Positions 38,065 to 46,895 of a stretch of 64,000 nt of DNA are shown here, one piece after another (within the stretch, counting starts at the first letter, position 1; each line of letters begins with the position of its first letter). A model generated the notes under the pieces. That model saw only the letters and a list, made by a program, of their open reading frames with translations, made no database searches and was not told the origin of the DNA. The position numbers and the translations under genes were made by a program. The DNA is from Romanomermis culicivorax. Its lineage: Eukaryota > Nematoda > Enoplea > Mermithida > Mermithidae. The stretch lies in the NCBI GenBank assembly GCA_963922205.1, contig CAWUHX010000012.1, positions 310,001-374,000 of the forward strand, read 5' to 3'.

Positions 38065-38323
38065 TCTCCATTTTTAGTGCTTTTTTTCGAAAAGCAATAA
38101 ATCGGAGCTTTTCATATCAATCTTGCAGCTATGCATTGCTCAGGTCGCAAGGGGCCAAAAAGCCAAGTTTTTCATCAAGAAAGGAAGCTTTCAGGAGGGT
38201 GAACCTCACCACTATAGTTTATTCCTAAAATAAGACTCAAGGCCTCTGTGATACATACAGAAAAAGCAACGAGAATGCAAAACTGAAATATAAATTTTTT
38301 TTATGCTCCATCAGTCTACCGGT

Positions 38324-38409
38324 TTATTTTTTCAAAACGACCAATTTGTCTATGGAATCATTAGCTTCGATTTTGACCCTATTCGGATCGAAATTACCTT
38401 GAGCGCCTC
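38324..38409 (-). CDS. Candidate terminal exon of an unidentified gene
   Basis: After an AAAG acceptor it reads GAQGNFDPNRVKIEANDSID, then KLVVLKK and a TAA stop. Composition is protein-like and richer in GC than the flanks. Together with the preceding candidate it would form the C-terminus of a minus-strand gene whose other exons, to the right, I did not find. Confidence 0.4.
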
Positions 38410-38745
38410 CTTTTTTTGGACAGAGAAAAGAAAAAAATCAGTGATTAGGAAACTTCAATACTCCTGAGGAATGGTCAAAATACAATATTGATACATTGAA
38501 ATTCGGGGCTCTGAATTCATATCGATATTTGGATCAATACAAATAACCAGATACTCAAATTACGTATTTTGTTGGAAAAATGACAATAATAAAGGAAAAA
38601 ATGGTCGAGACTCAAAAATATTTGTTCCTGAAGAATTCCTTGGAAGATTGAAATTATACAGAGTACTCGAATTAGCATAAAAATTTTTCAAAAGCGAAAA
38701 AATAGTTAATTATAGCCCTTAGGCAATAATTTTATCTCTCGCCAC

Positions 38746-38813
38746 CTTTCGCCGTGATAATTTGTAATTTGTCATCTTCACAAATGAGAATCAAATCCAA
38801 TGACATCCAAAGT
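38746..38813 (-). CDS. Candidate penultimate exon of an unidentified gene
   Basis: After acceptor TTTCAG the minus strand reads LWMSLDLILICEDDKLQIIT, then AK, with a GTGGCG donor at 38745. It joins in phase to the terminal candidate at 38409-38324. The donor is weak and the product is not recognised. Confidence 0.35.
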
Positions 38814-38870
38814 CTGAAATTTGAATAGAAAACCAGGGCGAATTTCTTAAAATTTTCACCAGAATTGATC

Positions 38871-39174
38871 TTCTCGGTTTTGAACTCCCAAAAATTTTCT
38901 CAACAATGAGAACCTTGCCAAAAAATTTTTCTCATTTCCGATTTTTTTCCTCGAAAGACTCCATTTGAGGAAAAACGGGTGCTTCAAATTTCAATATTTT
39001 TCTCTAATTTAAACGAATGAAGGCTACTTAAAATATCAGAATATTTGAAAAAGCTGAAAAACACTTGAATAAAGCGTATATGAGCTTTTAAAAGCGTGAA
39101 AAACTTGAGAAAAATAGGGAAGCAAATTTTGGCCCCTTTCCGCATTTGGGAAAACGCCGGTGGGAAAAAACAGT
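38871..39174. mobile_element. Relic of a CACTG-T(n)-CC type MITE
   Basis: The right end GGTGGGAAAAAACAGTG (39158-39174) and internal stretches around CAATGAGAACC and TTTTTTTCCTCGAAAG match the element families at 15622 and 17771. Left boundary and target duplication not resolved. Confidence 0.5.
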
Positions 39175-39346
39175 GATTGCAACAGAAAATTGAGTGTAAG
39201 AACAAGAAAAATAGCTTTGGCTCGTTAAATTTGCTAAAAAAATTTTACTGCATCAAGAAACATGCGAAATTTGCTCAGATCTCGAAAATAATTTAATTTT
39301 TCCGCCAGGAGTACGAATGTAGCTGGACCATTCAAACCGAATTTTT

Positions 39347-40240
39347 TTGCGCGACACAATTGAAATGTTTCAGTTCAGTCAGTTTCCATTGACAACATTC
39401 ATACTTACCATCCTCTTTCCACACGATGCTTGTATTGCTTGTCTAGACAAAAACCCGCCCCATACATACGAGCAGTACAAAACCGCATTACAGGCTTTCT
39501 TCCCAAATAATCGAGACACTGAGTTGCATCAACAATTTTTGCGAGAAAGAAAACAAAAACGATCAGAAACAGTAACTGAATTTTTGTTCGATCTGGAACA
39601 TCTGGCAACTTTCGCATACCCCAACTTTAATTCAGACGCGTGAGAAATGATCATAAAACCCCTTTTTGTTGAAGGCATGCAGAACGAAATTAGGAAAGCA
39701 CTTAAGTATAGAAGGTTCACAACCCTAAAAGAAATGTCTGACGAAGCAGCTTACATTGAACAGCAAATTCTTAGAAATGAATTAAAATTCAACAACCTAC
39801 CATCCATACCTCGAAAACCCGAACCCATCTTTTCCTTAACAAACAACACTGACCAGCAAGGCCTTTTGCATTAGTTAGAACAGCAAGTAAAAGGCTTACA
39901 GTTGCAGATCAAACAAAATTCACAACCCCCGCCACAAAGTAACTACAACAGTTTTAGTAACAACAACACATTTAGTAGCAACAAGGTTTACAGAAACAAC
40001 AGCAGTTTCAGACAGCCCACATGCTTTCAATGTGGACAAGTTGGTCATGTAGCTCGAAATTGTAATTCATTAGGAACACGAAAATCATGTGAAATCTGTT
40101 TTCATAATAATCATGTTACCCGGGACTGCAAGAGCCGATGTATCCATTGTTCCCAAACAGGCCATAGACCCGACCACTGCTCACCCTCGAACACCTTGAA
40201 CGAGGACATTCAACTTCGGAAGGAGGGAAATGTAATGTAG
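39347..40240 (+). pseudogene. LTR-retrotransposon gag relic with three zinc knuckles
   Basis: One frame holds a retroviral-type Gag: a capsid-like region with HTYEQYKTALQAFF and FLRERKQKRSETVTEFLFDL, an Asn-rich linker, and zinc knuckles CFQCGQVGHVARNC, CEICFHNNHVTRDC and CIHCSQTGHRPDHC at about 40022-40180. It is interrupted by an in-frame TGA (39641-39643) and TAG (39872-39874). The 5' end is lost. No protease, reverse transcriptase or integrase follows: the frame ends directly at a purine-rich tract, GGAAGGAGGGAAATG (40218-40232). Either pol was deleted or the parent was a gag-only non-autonomous element. The host-type lineage (Gypsy-like) is an inference. Confidence 0.8.
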
Positions 40241-40378
40241 ATGCTAGTGCATCATTGTAAATACATAATGTACACTATGTGTTATTTATCATTACATATA
40301 AATTCATTTTATAATCTATTGTCTCAGGGATGTCTGGATTTTACATGTAGACGTTCCTATAAATTTATGTGAAGTATT
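40234..40378 (+). other. Possible partial LTR after the polypurine tract
   Basis: Directly after the purine tract the sequence starts TGTAATGTAGATGC and stays AT-rich up to the palindrome boundary at 40379. A TG start next to a polypurine tract is the usual beginning of a 3' LTR. I cannot see its other end, nor a 5' LTR copy left of the gag relic. Confidence 0.35.
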
Positions 40379-41683
40379 TGTAACGACCAGATTTTGTGAA
40401 GCACTTTACTTTAACCAAATGGACGTTACAGCACGAAACGGGGCGCGGGGGAGACGGCAATTCAACAATACCGGGGCAATACAATACCAATCGACGGCTG
40501 CTTGGAGATGTCGACAACCAATAGAAAAAACGCAGTCTCGATTTAAAAATAACGAACGGGCCTCGGTTTGAATGCTTTCGTAGAAATGGCCGCTTGCAAA
40601 TATAAAAACGGGGGTGAGCGCAGTTTGAAAAACGACGAATTCAATAATCCAAAAAAACTAATAATAATAAAATCACGCTTTGTTTCTCTTTTTATAAGGC
40701 GTTTTTGGCCACTCCCTGGGCATCGGGGGAGGTCGTGCTTCTGTCCATCTTCTTCCGCTAATCGTCGCTTCCTGCTTCGCTTTCCATGCTTACTTAGTCA
40801 CGCACTTTAACGCTTTTCTAGCACGATATGCTTTTCGTGTATTGCTTGCTTCCTAGGGTGGGCTTAGCCACACCTTTGTGCTTCTGTGCATGCTTCCTGT
40901 ATCTGTTTCTCTGAATACACATGTTTTGTGGGGCCCTCGCTACTGTTACACTTGAGACTACTGTCTAGCAGGGCTTTTGCATATTTTACTGTGTGCAGGT
41001 GTTGTTTACGATTTTTACGGGGGATTATGGTAGCCGTGGAATGTGTAGTTTAGTGTAGGTTCTAGGGGACCAGCTGCTGTTTGTGCAAATTAATTGGGGC
41101 ATCTTAATTGGGCTACAGGGGTGTGAACGGATCAAAATAAAGTACTTGACGTAATTTTATAGGAATGTTTGGGTGTGAATCCCAGACACCCTTGAGACGA
41201 TAAAATACGAAAATGAATAATATTTAATAGATGTTTATCACATACAGTATGCTATATATTTACGGTACTGCTTTAGCAGGTATGTTACATATTCTGTTTT
41301 GATCGTCCCACACCCCAGTAGCCATTATTGACCCAATTAAAGACACTCTAATTAATTTGCACATCTGCACCTGGCCCCCAGAATCCACATGAAAATACAC
41401 ATTCCATAGCTATATTAACTCTCCCCAAAAACCGTAAATACACCTGCTTGTAACAGAAAGTAGAAGCCCCAACCCAGACACCAGTCTCAAGTGGAACAGT
41501 AGCCGCGGTTCATACAGAAGCATGTATACACATGAGTAATAAATAAGGAAGTATATACGGAAGCATATATGGAAGCACATAGGCATGGTCAAGTCCATCA
41601 TAAGCAAGGAGGCAAGTGTAATAGAAGCGCGGAAAGCAGATGATACAAGAAAAGCACTGGAGGCGTGGTTAAGTAAGCGTACA
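40379..41683. mobile_element. Large palindrome of two LTR-like arms (left arm, spacer, start of right arm)
   Basis: The left arm (40379 to about 41139) begins TGTAACGACCAGATTTT. The right arm starts about 41296 and is an imperfect inverted copy. It is interrupted at 41683 by the Polinton and resumes at 49435, ending ...AAAATCTGGGCGTTACA at 49720. Joined, the unit would be about 1.6 kb with a roughly 155-bp spacer. The left arm contains a TATA-like AATATAAAAACG (near 40598) and AATAAA near its inner end (41135), which suits an LTR. A foldback-type transposon is the alternative. No target duplication was found outside 40379/49720. Confidence 0.75.
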
Positions 41684-42660
41684 AGTAGTAAGGCTGGACC
41701 GTATAGGTCATATGGTCAAGGATACCCCTATCTTTTGTGTATGACCTATAATTTGTCATTTTTGGTCGATTTATAGGTCATATGGTAAGCATATAGGGTC
41801 GACTTTTGGTCGATTTATAGGTCATATGGTAAACATATACGGTCAATTTCTTCATTGATTTATAGGTCATATGTTTAAGCATACAGGTTCTGGAGTTACC
41901 CTAATAGTGGAATTACGGCAATTTTTGATTATGGTAATAGTGGAGTTAGGGAAATAGGTGTGTTACTGTAGATGAAAAAGGAAAATCAATGATGAACGGA
42001 AAATGGAAAATGAAAATATATGTGGAACAAAGATGGACATACAGTATACAAGTATGGCACAAAAAGTAAGGCGAAAAATCGATCTGGAAAAAACTGGAAA
42101 TACAGTGCCCATGTAGTGCACAAAGGTGAGAAAGGTAAGGTAAGGTAAAAAAAACATCAAAAATGGATCTGAAAAAAAGTAGAGGTGTGGTGCATATAGT
42201 GTACAAAAGAAAAAAGGTAAGGTAACAAAACCAAAATCAATTTAGAAAAAGTGAACAAGGAAAAGAGCACACCTAGGGGGCATAGAGAAAGAACATGTAG
42301 AAAAGATTATACATAGATCTAAAAGAGCTGGTGTAGTGGACAAAGGAAAAAGAGCATGCTTAGTGGAAATAAAGAGAAGACCTACAGGAAAAAATGTTAT
42401 TGATCTAAGAAGAGAACATTAGACAGCAGTGAAGAAAGCACCTGTGCTTCATAAAAGAAAAACACTACTAAATGACTATTCAAAAATCTAACCTGTTGTT
42501 TGCTTATATTACAAAATAATCTCATTTAACCCATGAGCCAGGACTACTGTAAGCTGCCTAGAAAAAAGAAAAAGACGTGTATAATGTATGAAAAACAAAA
42601 ATGGATCTAAAGAGAACATGTCGTGGATAAAGAAAAAAGAGCAAATGTAGTAGAAAAAGA
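41684..42660 (+). repeat. Polinton left terminal inverted repeat
   Basis: About 977 bp inversely repeated at 48443-49428 with high similarity and small indels. The outermost 200 bp carry four copies of a TAGGTCATATGG-type repeat. The remainder is purine-rich, reading as poly-pyrimidine on the other side. No protein-coding frame is convincing in it. Confidence 0.85.
41703..41875 (+). repeat. Subterminal TAGGTCATATGG repeats of the Polinton
   Basis: Four copies start near 41703, 41774, 41817 and 41863, the last three about 45 bp apart, each with a variant of GGTCGATTTATAGGTCATA. The same set is mirrored in the right terminal repeat. The regular spacing suggests binding sites for a replication or transposition protein. 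That role is an inference. Confidence 0.75.
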
Positions 42661-42822
42661 TGCACGTTTAATGTTTCATGGAAGTTAGCTTCACTGTATT
42701 TTGTTTTGTCCAACTATTCATGTTTTACTGTATTGAAATTTTGGTAATTATAAATAGCATCTCAATGAAATAAAATCATTTTGAAAAAGTGTCCAAGTAA
42801 AAAAGTGGTTGATTTTTTTTAG

Positions 42823-43399
42823 ATTTTTGAAATGGAAACATCCATTTAACTGCATGGTTTCCCCTCCAACAAAATCAGGAAAAACACAATTTGTTAAAAA
42901 ATTTGTAATTTTTGCTAAAGAAATGATTCACCCTGCTCCTGTGAAAATTTATTCATGTTATTTTGAATGGCAAGAAGCTTACGATGAATTAGTTCAAAAA
43001 TGTTCTTACATAGAATTCATTCAAGGTTCACCTGACTTGGACGAACTTCAAAAAAGTAAAGATACACCTAAACTATTAATTATGGATGATATGATGCAAG
43101 AGATGAAGAATGATAAACGTTTAACTCAACTTTTTACTAAAGGATCGCATCACTGGAATCTATCAATTATACATATAGTTCAAAACACCTTTTTTGATGG
43201 AATGCGTCCAATTAGAATAAATGCTCAATATTTGATTCTTTTAAAAAACCCTAGCCATAGATTACAAGTGCACACATTGGCTCAACAGATTTTCCCAACT
43301 ACTTCAAATTATTTTATAGAAGTGTACGAGGATGCTACCGGTATACCATATGGCTATTTATTAATAGATCTTACACAGACATGTCCTGAAAAATATTGA
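42823..43399 (+). CDS. Polinton packaging ATPase (FtsK/HerA-like, A32 type)
   Basis: The family pumps viral DNA into capsids. Seen: HPFNCMVSPPTKSGKTQF with the Walker A GKT near the N-terminus, Walker B LLIMDDMM (about 43072-43095), and a sensor motif IIHIVQNTFFDG (about 43168-43203). The frame lacks an ATG before the conserved HPF. The preceding TTTTTTTTAG (42813-42822) suggests a splice acceptor and an upstream exon in the terminal repeat. The first internal ATG (42854) would remove HPF. It ends in TGA at 43397 and has no internal break. The first proline in the Walker A region replaces the usual glycine. Confidence 0.85.
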
Positions 43400-43513
43400 C
43401 TTAGATCTAATATATTTCCTAACAATAATCATATGATTTTATATACACCTAAATGATTGGTCATTTTTACAGAAAACTTTTTACAAGTTAGTCGGATCTT
43501 ATTATTTATTGAT

Positions 43514-43942
43514 ATGTTATACAGTGAATACACTTTTCTTAATAGCCTTACCCTAATTCTTTTTATATCTGTTTTTATTGTATGGTTACAATATCCTTTT
43601 CAAATTTATGAAAATGGAGAAACTGTAAATGTTACAGATTTTAGGATACCAAATACAGATAATGGTACAGATCGGAAATTATTATGGGAAAATTATAAAT
43701 TGCATATAACACCCTTACTACATTTTGTAGAAAAAATCTTACAATGTCCTCAGAATGATGGTCAATTTATGCAATTACGAATGTGTTTCAAAATATATAT
43801 TTTCAATCCTACTGTATTTTCTTGCTGTAGCCGTACCAGTAAATTTCAAAACTTGTACATCAAGGGAACTAGATTAGGATATAGTGATACTGTGGATTTA
43901 TTACGTAGTCAGAAAAAAATATTTGACAGTACATCAGTTTAG
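43514..43942 (+). CDS. Unidentified Polinton ORF with N-terminal membrane segment
   Basis: ATG at 43514, 142 residues, TAG stop. Seen: a hydrophobic segment SLTLILFISVFIVWL (about residues 11-25), then a polar region with ENGETVNVTDFRIPNTDNG and a Cys pair FSCCSRTS. No family is recognised. It follows the ATPase by 114 bp on the same strand. It might be a degraded or fast-evolving Polinton accessory gene. An overlapping frame at 43884-44099 looks protein-like only in part and is not called. Confidence 0.45.
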   Translation: MLYSEYTFLNSLTLILFISVFIVWLQYPFQIYENGETVNVTDFRIPNTDNGTDRKLLWENYKLHITPLLHFVEKILQCPQNDGQFMQLRMCFKIYIFNPTVFSCCSRTSKFQNLYIKGTRLGYSDTVDLLRSQKKIFDSTSV

Positions 43943-44155
43943 TCAAATATTGGAAGAGGTTGGTCGTTTTTCTATAATTTGTTTGTTTGTTTTTTCTGTG
44001 CAAATTACAATGTCCGCCCCATTTGAAGTTTTTGTCAGAATGGTGCAAAGTAAAGTAAAAGGTAAAATTTTTTTATCTATTTATTCACCTAGTTATTAAT
44101 CCATAATATTATTTTTATTTGAGGTAAAATACTAACCAACAAACAGAAACGCGAG

Positions 44156-44521
44156 ATGGCTGATTTGTTTTGGACTCGTTTCTCACCTGAAGCCAAGATT
44201 TTTTACAAAGACATAGCTAAGGCGTGCAATCATTTACGTCGCCAAGTTGGTTTACCTATGGGAAGTAAAAAAGTTACACAATTTTGGTCTTTTGCCAAAT
44301 TATTACTAGAAGGACGTTTTTATGAAAAAGAGCTACAGAAAATTGATTTTAACCCTGATATCAAAGAATATAAAATTGAAAAGATTTTAAAAACTAAACA
44401 TTTACCAGACGGTCAAAATAAACTACTTGTGAAGTGGTGGGGTTATCCTGAAAAATTCAACAGCTGGATTTTAGAAAAAGATATACAAAAGGAGGATGAC
44501 GATTATGATGAACAACTTTGA
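44156..44521 (+). CDS. Polinton chromodomain protein, integrase C-terminus without catalytic core
   Basis: 121 residues, ATG at 44156, TGA stop. The C-terminal half is a chromodomain: [17 protein letters not shown] (about residues 69-85) and [20 protein letters not shown] (87-106), with the aromatic cage residues in place. It is preceded by [11 protein letters not shown], a stretch like the one joining the integrase core to the chromodomain in full Polintons. The N-terminal half ([20 protein letters not shown]) is not an integrase: no DD35E core is visible. Chromodomains bind methylated histone tails and can steer integration. The next frame overlaps its last 26 bp. Confidence 0.75.
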   Translation: MADLFWTRFSPEAKIFYKDIAKACNHLRRQVGLPMGSKKVTQFWSFAKLLLEGRFYEKELQKIDFNPDIKEYKIEKILKTKHLPDGQNKLLVKWWGYPEKFNSWILEKDIQKEDDDYDEQL

Positions 44522-44999
44522 ATTGGCATATCATGTTCAACAAGATAGACTATTATCAAGAATTTTTCTCGGAGTTTTTGCTTGCGATACATTACCAAAG
44601 ATAGTTAAAAGACCTGCCGCTCTAATTGCAAACATAGATTTATCTTTTCAAAAAGGAAGTCATTGGATCACTATGTATTTCGATAATGACAACTCTGTAT
44701 ATTATTTTGATTCATATGGTTTACCACCAATCATTCATGCTTTTATAAACTATATTAACAAGAATGCTACAGTAAGACACATAAATGTGAAACGCCTACA
44801 AAATTTTTCTAGCAGAGTTTGTGGTATGTATACTTTGTATTTTTTGTATTATAAAGCACGATGTGTTCCTATGTATAAAATGTTCAGAAGTTTTAGTAAT
44901 ACAAATTTTGCTTATGATGATAAGTTAGTTTGTAAGTTCTTTCATTGTAAGTTTTCTGTAAAAGGTCGATTGCAAAATAATTTATGTACACATTTGTAG
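44496..44999 (+). CDS. Polinton adenovirus-type cysteine protease
   Basis: 167 residues from 44496, TAG stop. ATGs at 44505 and 44508 are alternative starts. The family (C5, adenain-like) cleaves capsid precursors during maturation. The triad is visible in order: His56 in [10 protein letters not shown], Asp72 in YYFDSYGLP and Cys109 in [12 protein letters not shown], with the oxyanion-hole Gln102 seven residues before the Cys, as in adenain. The frame is intact, so the enzyme may still be functional. The start overlaps the chromodomain frame, suggesting a compact transcript. Confidence 0.85.
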   Translation: MTIMMNNFELAYHVQQDRLLSRIFLGVFACDTLPKIVKRPAALIANIDLSFQKGSHWITMYFDNDNSVYYFDSYGLPPIIHAFINYINKNATVRHINVKRLQNFSSRVCGMYTLYFLYYKARCVPMYKMFRSFSNTNFAYDDKLVCKFFHCKFSVKGRLQNNLCTHL

Positions 45000-45005
45000 A
45001 AGTTA

Positions 45006-45125
45006 ACTCTGCCTTCTTTACCTATTTTTGTATAATTTTATTACTTTACTAGCTCCGCCTCCTTTATGTATTTTTGTTTAATTTTATTGGTTACTTTACT
45101 AGCTCCGCCTTTTTATAAATTTATG
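45006..45125 (+). repeat. Short duplication between Polinton genes
   Basis: Two copies of a roughly 55-bp segment containing TTACTTTACTAGCTCCGCCT (about 45041 and 45091) lie in the 168-bp gap between the protease and the next gene. This is a possible promoter or leader region. Confidence 0.6.
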
Positions 45126-45167
45126 ATTGACTAGTTAATTGTTAAATAAAGAATTTTTTATTTTGAA

Positions 45168-45476
45168 ATGGACAGTAGTAATAGTAGGCATTCGGAAACA
45201 TCTCGCATTAGTCTTTGGGAGTTTTTTGGAAAACGTCTGCCTCGAAACGAAGTGGTGTTCTTCAGTCAGGTCATACTAATATACATTGTAGTCATTACGG
45301 CTATAATAAATTTATCTCTCTACAATACTAATACACAATTGTGGGTTGGCTTATTGTGCGCTTGTATAGGATATTTATTACCCAGTCCTGTACCAACACT
45401 GCTACCTTCTCCAAACTCATTAAAGACAATAGCCACAACAGCTAACACTATAAATAATAATAATGACAACATTTGA
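45168..45476 (+). CDS. Small two-transmembrane Polinton protein
   Basis: 102 residues, ATG at 45168, TGA stop. A short charged N-terminus with LPRNEVVFF is followed by two hydrophobic segments, QVILIYIVVITAIINL (about residues 34-49) and LWVGLLCACIGYLLPSP (59-75), then a Ser/Thr/Asn-rich tail. Similar small membrane proteins sit next to capsid genes in other Polintons, as far as I recall. The function is unknown. The last 14 bp overlap the minor capsid start. Confidence 0.65.
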   Translation: MDSSNSRHSETSRISLWEFFGKRLPRNEVVFFSQVILIYIVVITAIINLSLYNTNTQLWVGLLCACIGYLLPSPVPTLLPSPNSLKTIATTANTINNNNDNI

Positions 45477-46307
45477 CGACAAATTTTTTATTACTCTTCC
45501 TAGTAATAGTGAATATGGAAACACACCCTCCAATTTTTCAGCTCATTTACCCTACCATTTAAAACTAGATGGAAATTGGGAGGTAGGCTTAAGTGAAATA
45601 ATATATCCATACAGCTGGGCTACAATTCCAACCATGGTGGAGATAATGTGATAACATTAATTACAGATGGTGTTGGAAATAAAGTTAAAGAAATTAAAGT
45701 AATAGTTCTTGAAAAACATTACTTTAATGTAGCCGATTTAATTGAGGAATTGAATGCTAAAATTGGAGCAGCTATTGCAGGAATGGATATTGAAACTGTA
45801 TTTTCACATGATGAACATGGATGAGGATTGGTTAATTTAAAAATAAAAAGTGGTACAAGTTTGCGTAGAATTGATCTGACCAAGCATTTAATGGAAATTC
45901 TTGGTTTTAGCGCTACTAACACTGCTTCTGATGCAACTGCTGAAGATTTTTTAAATAGAAGTGTCAATATTAACCTGTATACTGTTGGAGAGAAACCACC
46001 AAAAAATTCTAACACTCATATTCCACCATCCAAATCAATTTTTCTTGCCGATTCAGGAAATAAACATTTGTATATGTTGGGGATTCAGCCACCAAATTTA
46101 AACGATTTACAGAGTTTTTATGTTTACTGTAATATTATCAAAAATCAAATTGTTAGAAATACTTTAGCACCACTTTTACGTATAGTGAATGTGCAGGGAA
46201 AATACAAGGATATAGTAAGCCGATTATATGAAACACCTCACTATATACCCATTCAATTGAAAGAAATTACGGTACTTGAAATTAATATAAAAAACAGTAT
46301 GGATTAG
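45463..46307 (+). pseudogene. Polinton minor capsid (penton-like) protein, frameshifted
   Basis: The frame starts at ATG 45463 with FFITLPSNSEYGNTPSNFSA and GNWEVGLSEIIYPYSWATIP, the typical N-terminus of the single-jelly-roll minor capsid protein. Near 45630 a one-base change shifts the frame. The continuation carries an in-frame TGA at 45822-45824 and then runs to TAG at 46305 (with LTKHLMEILGFSATNT and FYVYCNIIKNQIVRN). The family occupies the fivefold vertices of the capsid. This copy cannot make a full protein as it stands. Confidence 0.8.
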
Positions 46308-46451
46308 TTTACACCATTCCAATTTGGGAATGTTATAGTCAAATTACATTTCAGGGGACGTACTCCTTCATTCTTATGATACTACTGAATTTATCACAAT
46401 CATTCATTCATTTGCTTTTGGACACGTTGTTGTCAGGTTGAATTTTCGCAA

Positions 46452-46895
46452 ATGCTCTTAATTTATTTATTTATTTATATAATTTTTATCTGCAAAGCAA
46501 TATATGCATACAGTATATATGATTACTGGATCAAGATTTATCAACAGAGCATACAAGATAGTCAATTTCAATTAGGTGGTGGTGCATTGGAAGGTTTTAG
46601 AGCAGCATACCCATTTTATTATAGACACCAGGGAGCTGGATTGGGTAATTTTTTCAAGAGTTTATGGCGACTAGCTATGCCCTTGTTAAAGTCTGCAGGA
46701 AAACACGCACTTACTGCAGGTTCTAAAATTGCAGGTGATATGGTAGAAGGACATTCTTTTAAAGAAAGTGTTACAGATCATGGGCCAAATGCAGCAAGCA
46801 ATTTATTACAGGAGACAGGTGATCGTATTCAGAAAGGGAAAGGTCTAGGAAAGCGCAAACATGTAACTTCTACGATACATTTGAAGAGCAATAAA
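46452..46895 (+). CDS. Polinton PX-like core/cement protein, in frame with the major capsid gene
   Basis: The ATG at 46452 opens a frame with a hydrophobic leader (about 25 residues). The PX core follows: FYYRHQGAGLGNFFKSLWRL, PLLKSAGKHALTAGSKIAGD, MVEGHSFKESV and a basic tail KGKGLGKRKH. In Polintons PX is usually a separate gene ahead of the major capsid gene. Here no stop separates them: the frame reads into the ATG at 46896. This could be a fusion or the loss of a stop codon. The real start may be an exon beginning after CAACAG (46535). Confidence 0.75.

Noticed and set aside
41946-42206. Minus-strand Phe/Tyr-rich open frames in the left Polinton terminal repeat (and mirrored at 48844-49183)
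   Set aside because: They result from pyrimidine-rich composition, lack conserved motifs and lie wholly inside the terminal repeats.
43884-44099. Overlapping plus-strand frame between the unknown Polinton ORF and the chromodomain gene
   Set aside because: It shares its first part with the preceding frame, has no ribosome or splice context of its own, and shows no family match. It could be a frameshifted tail but this cannot be supported.
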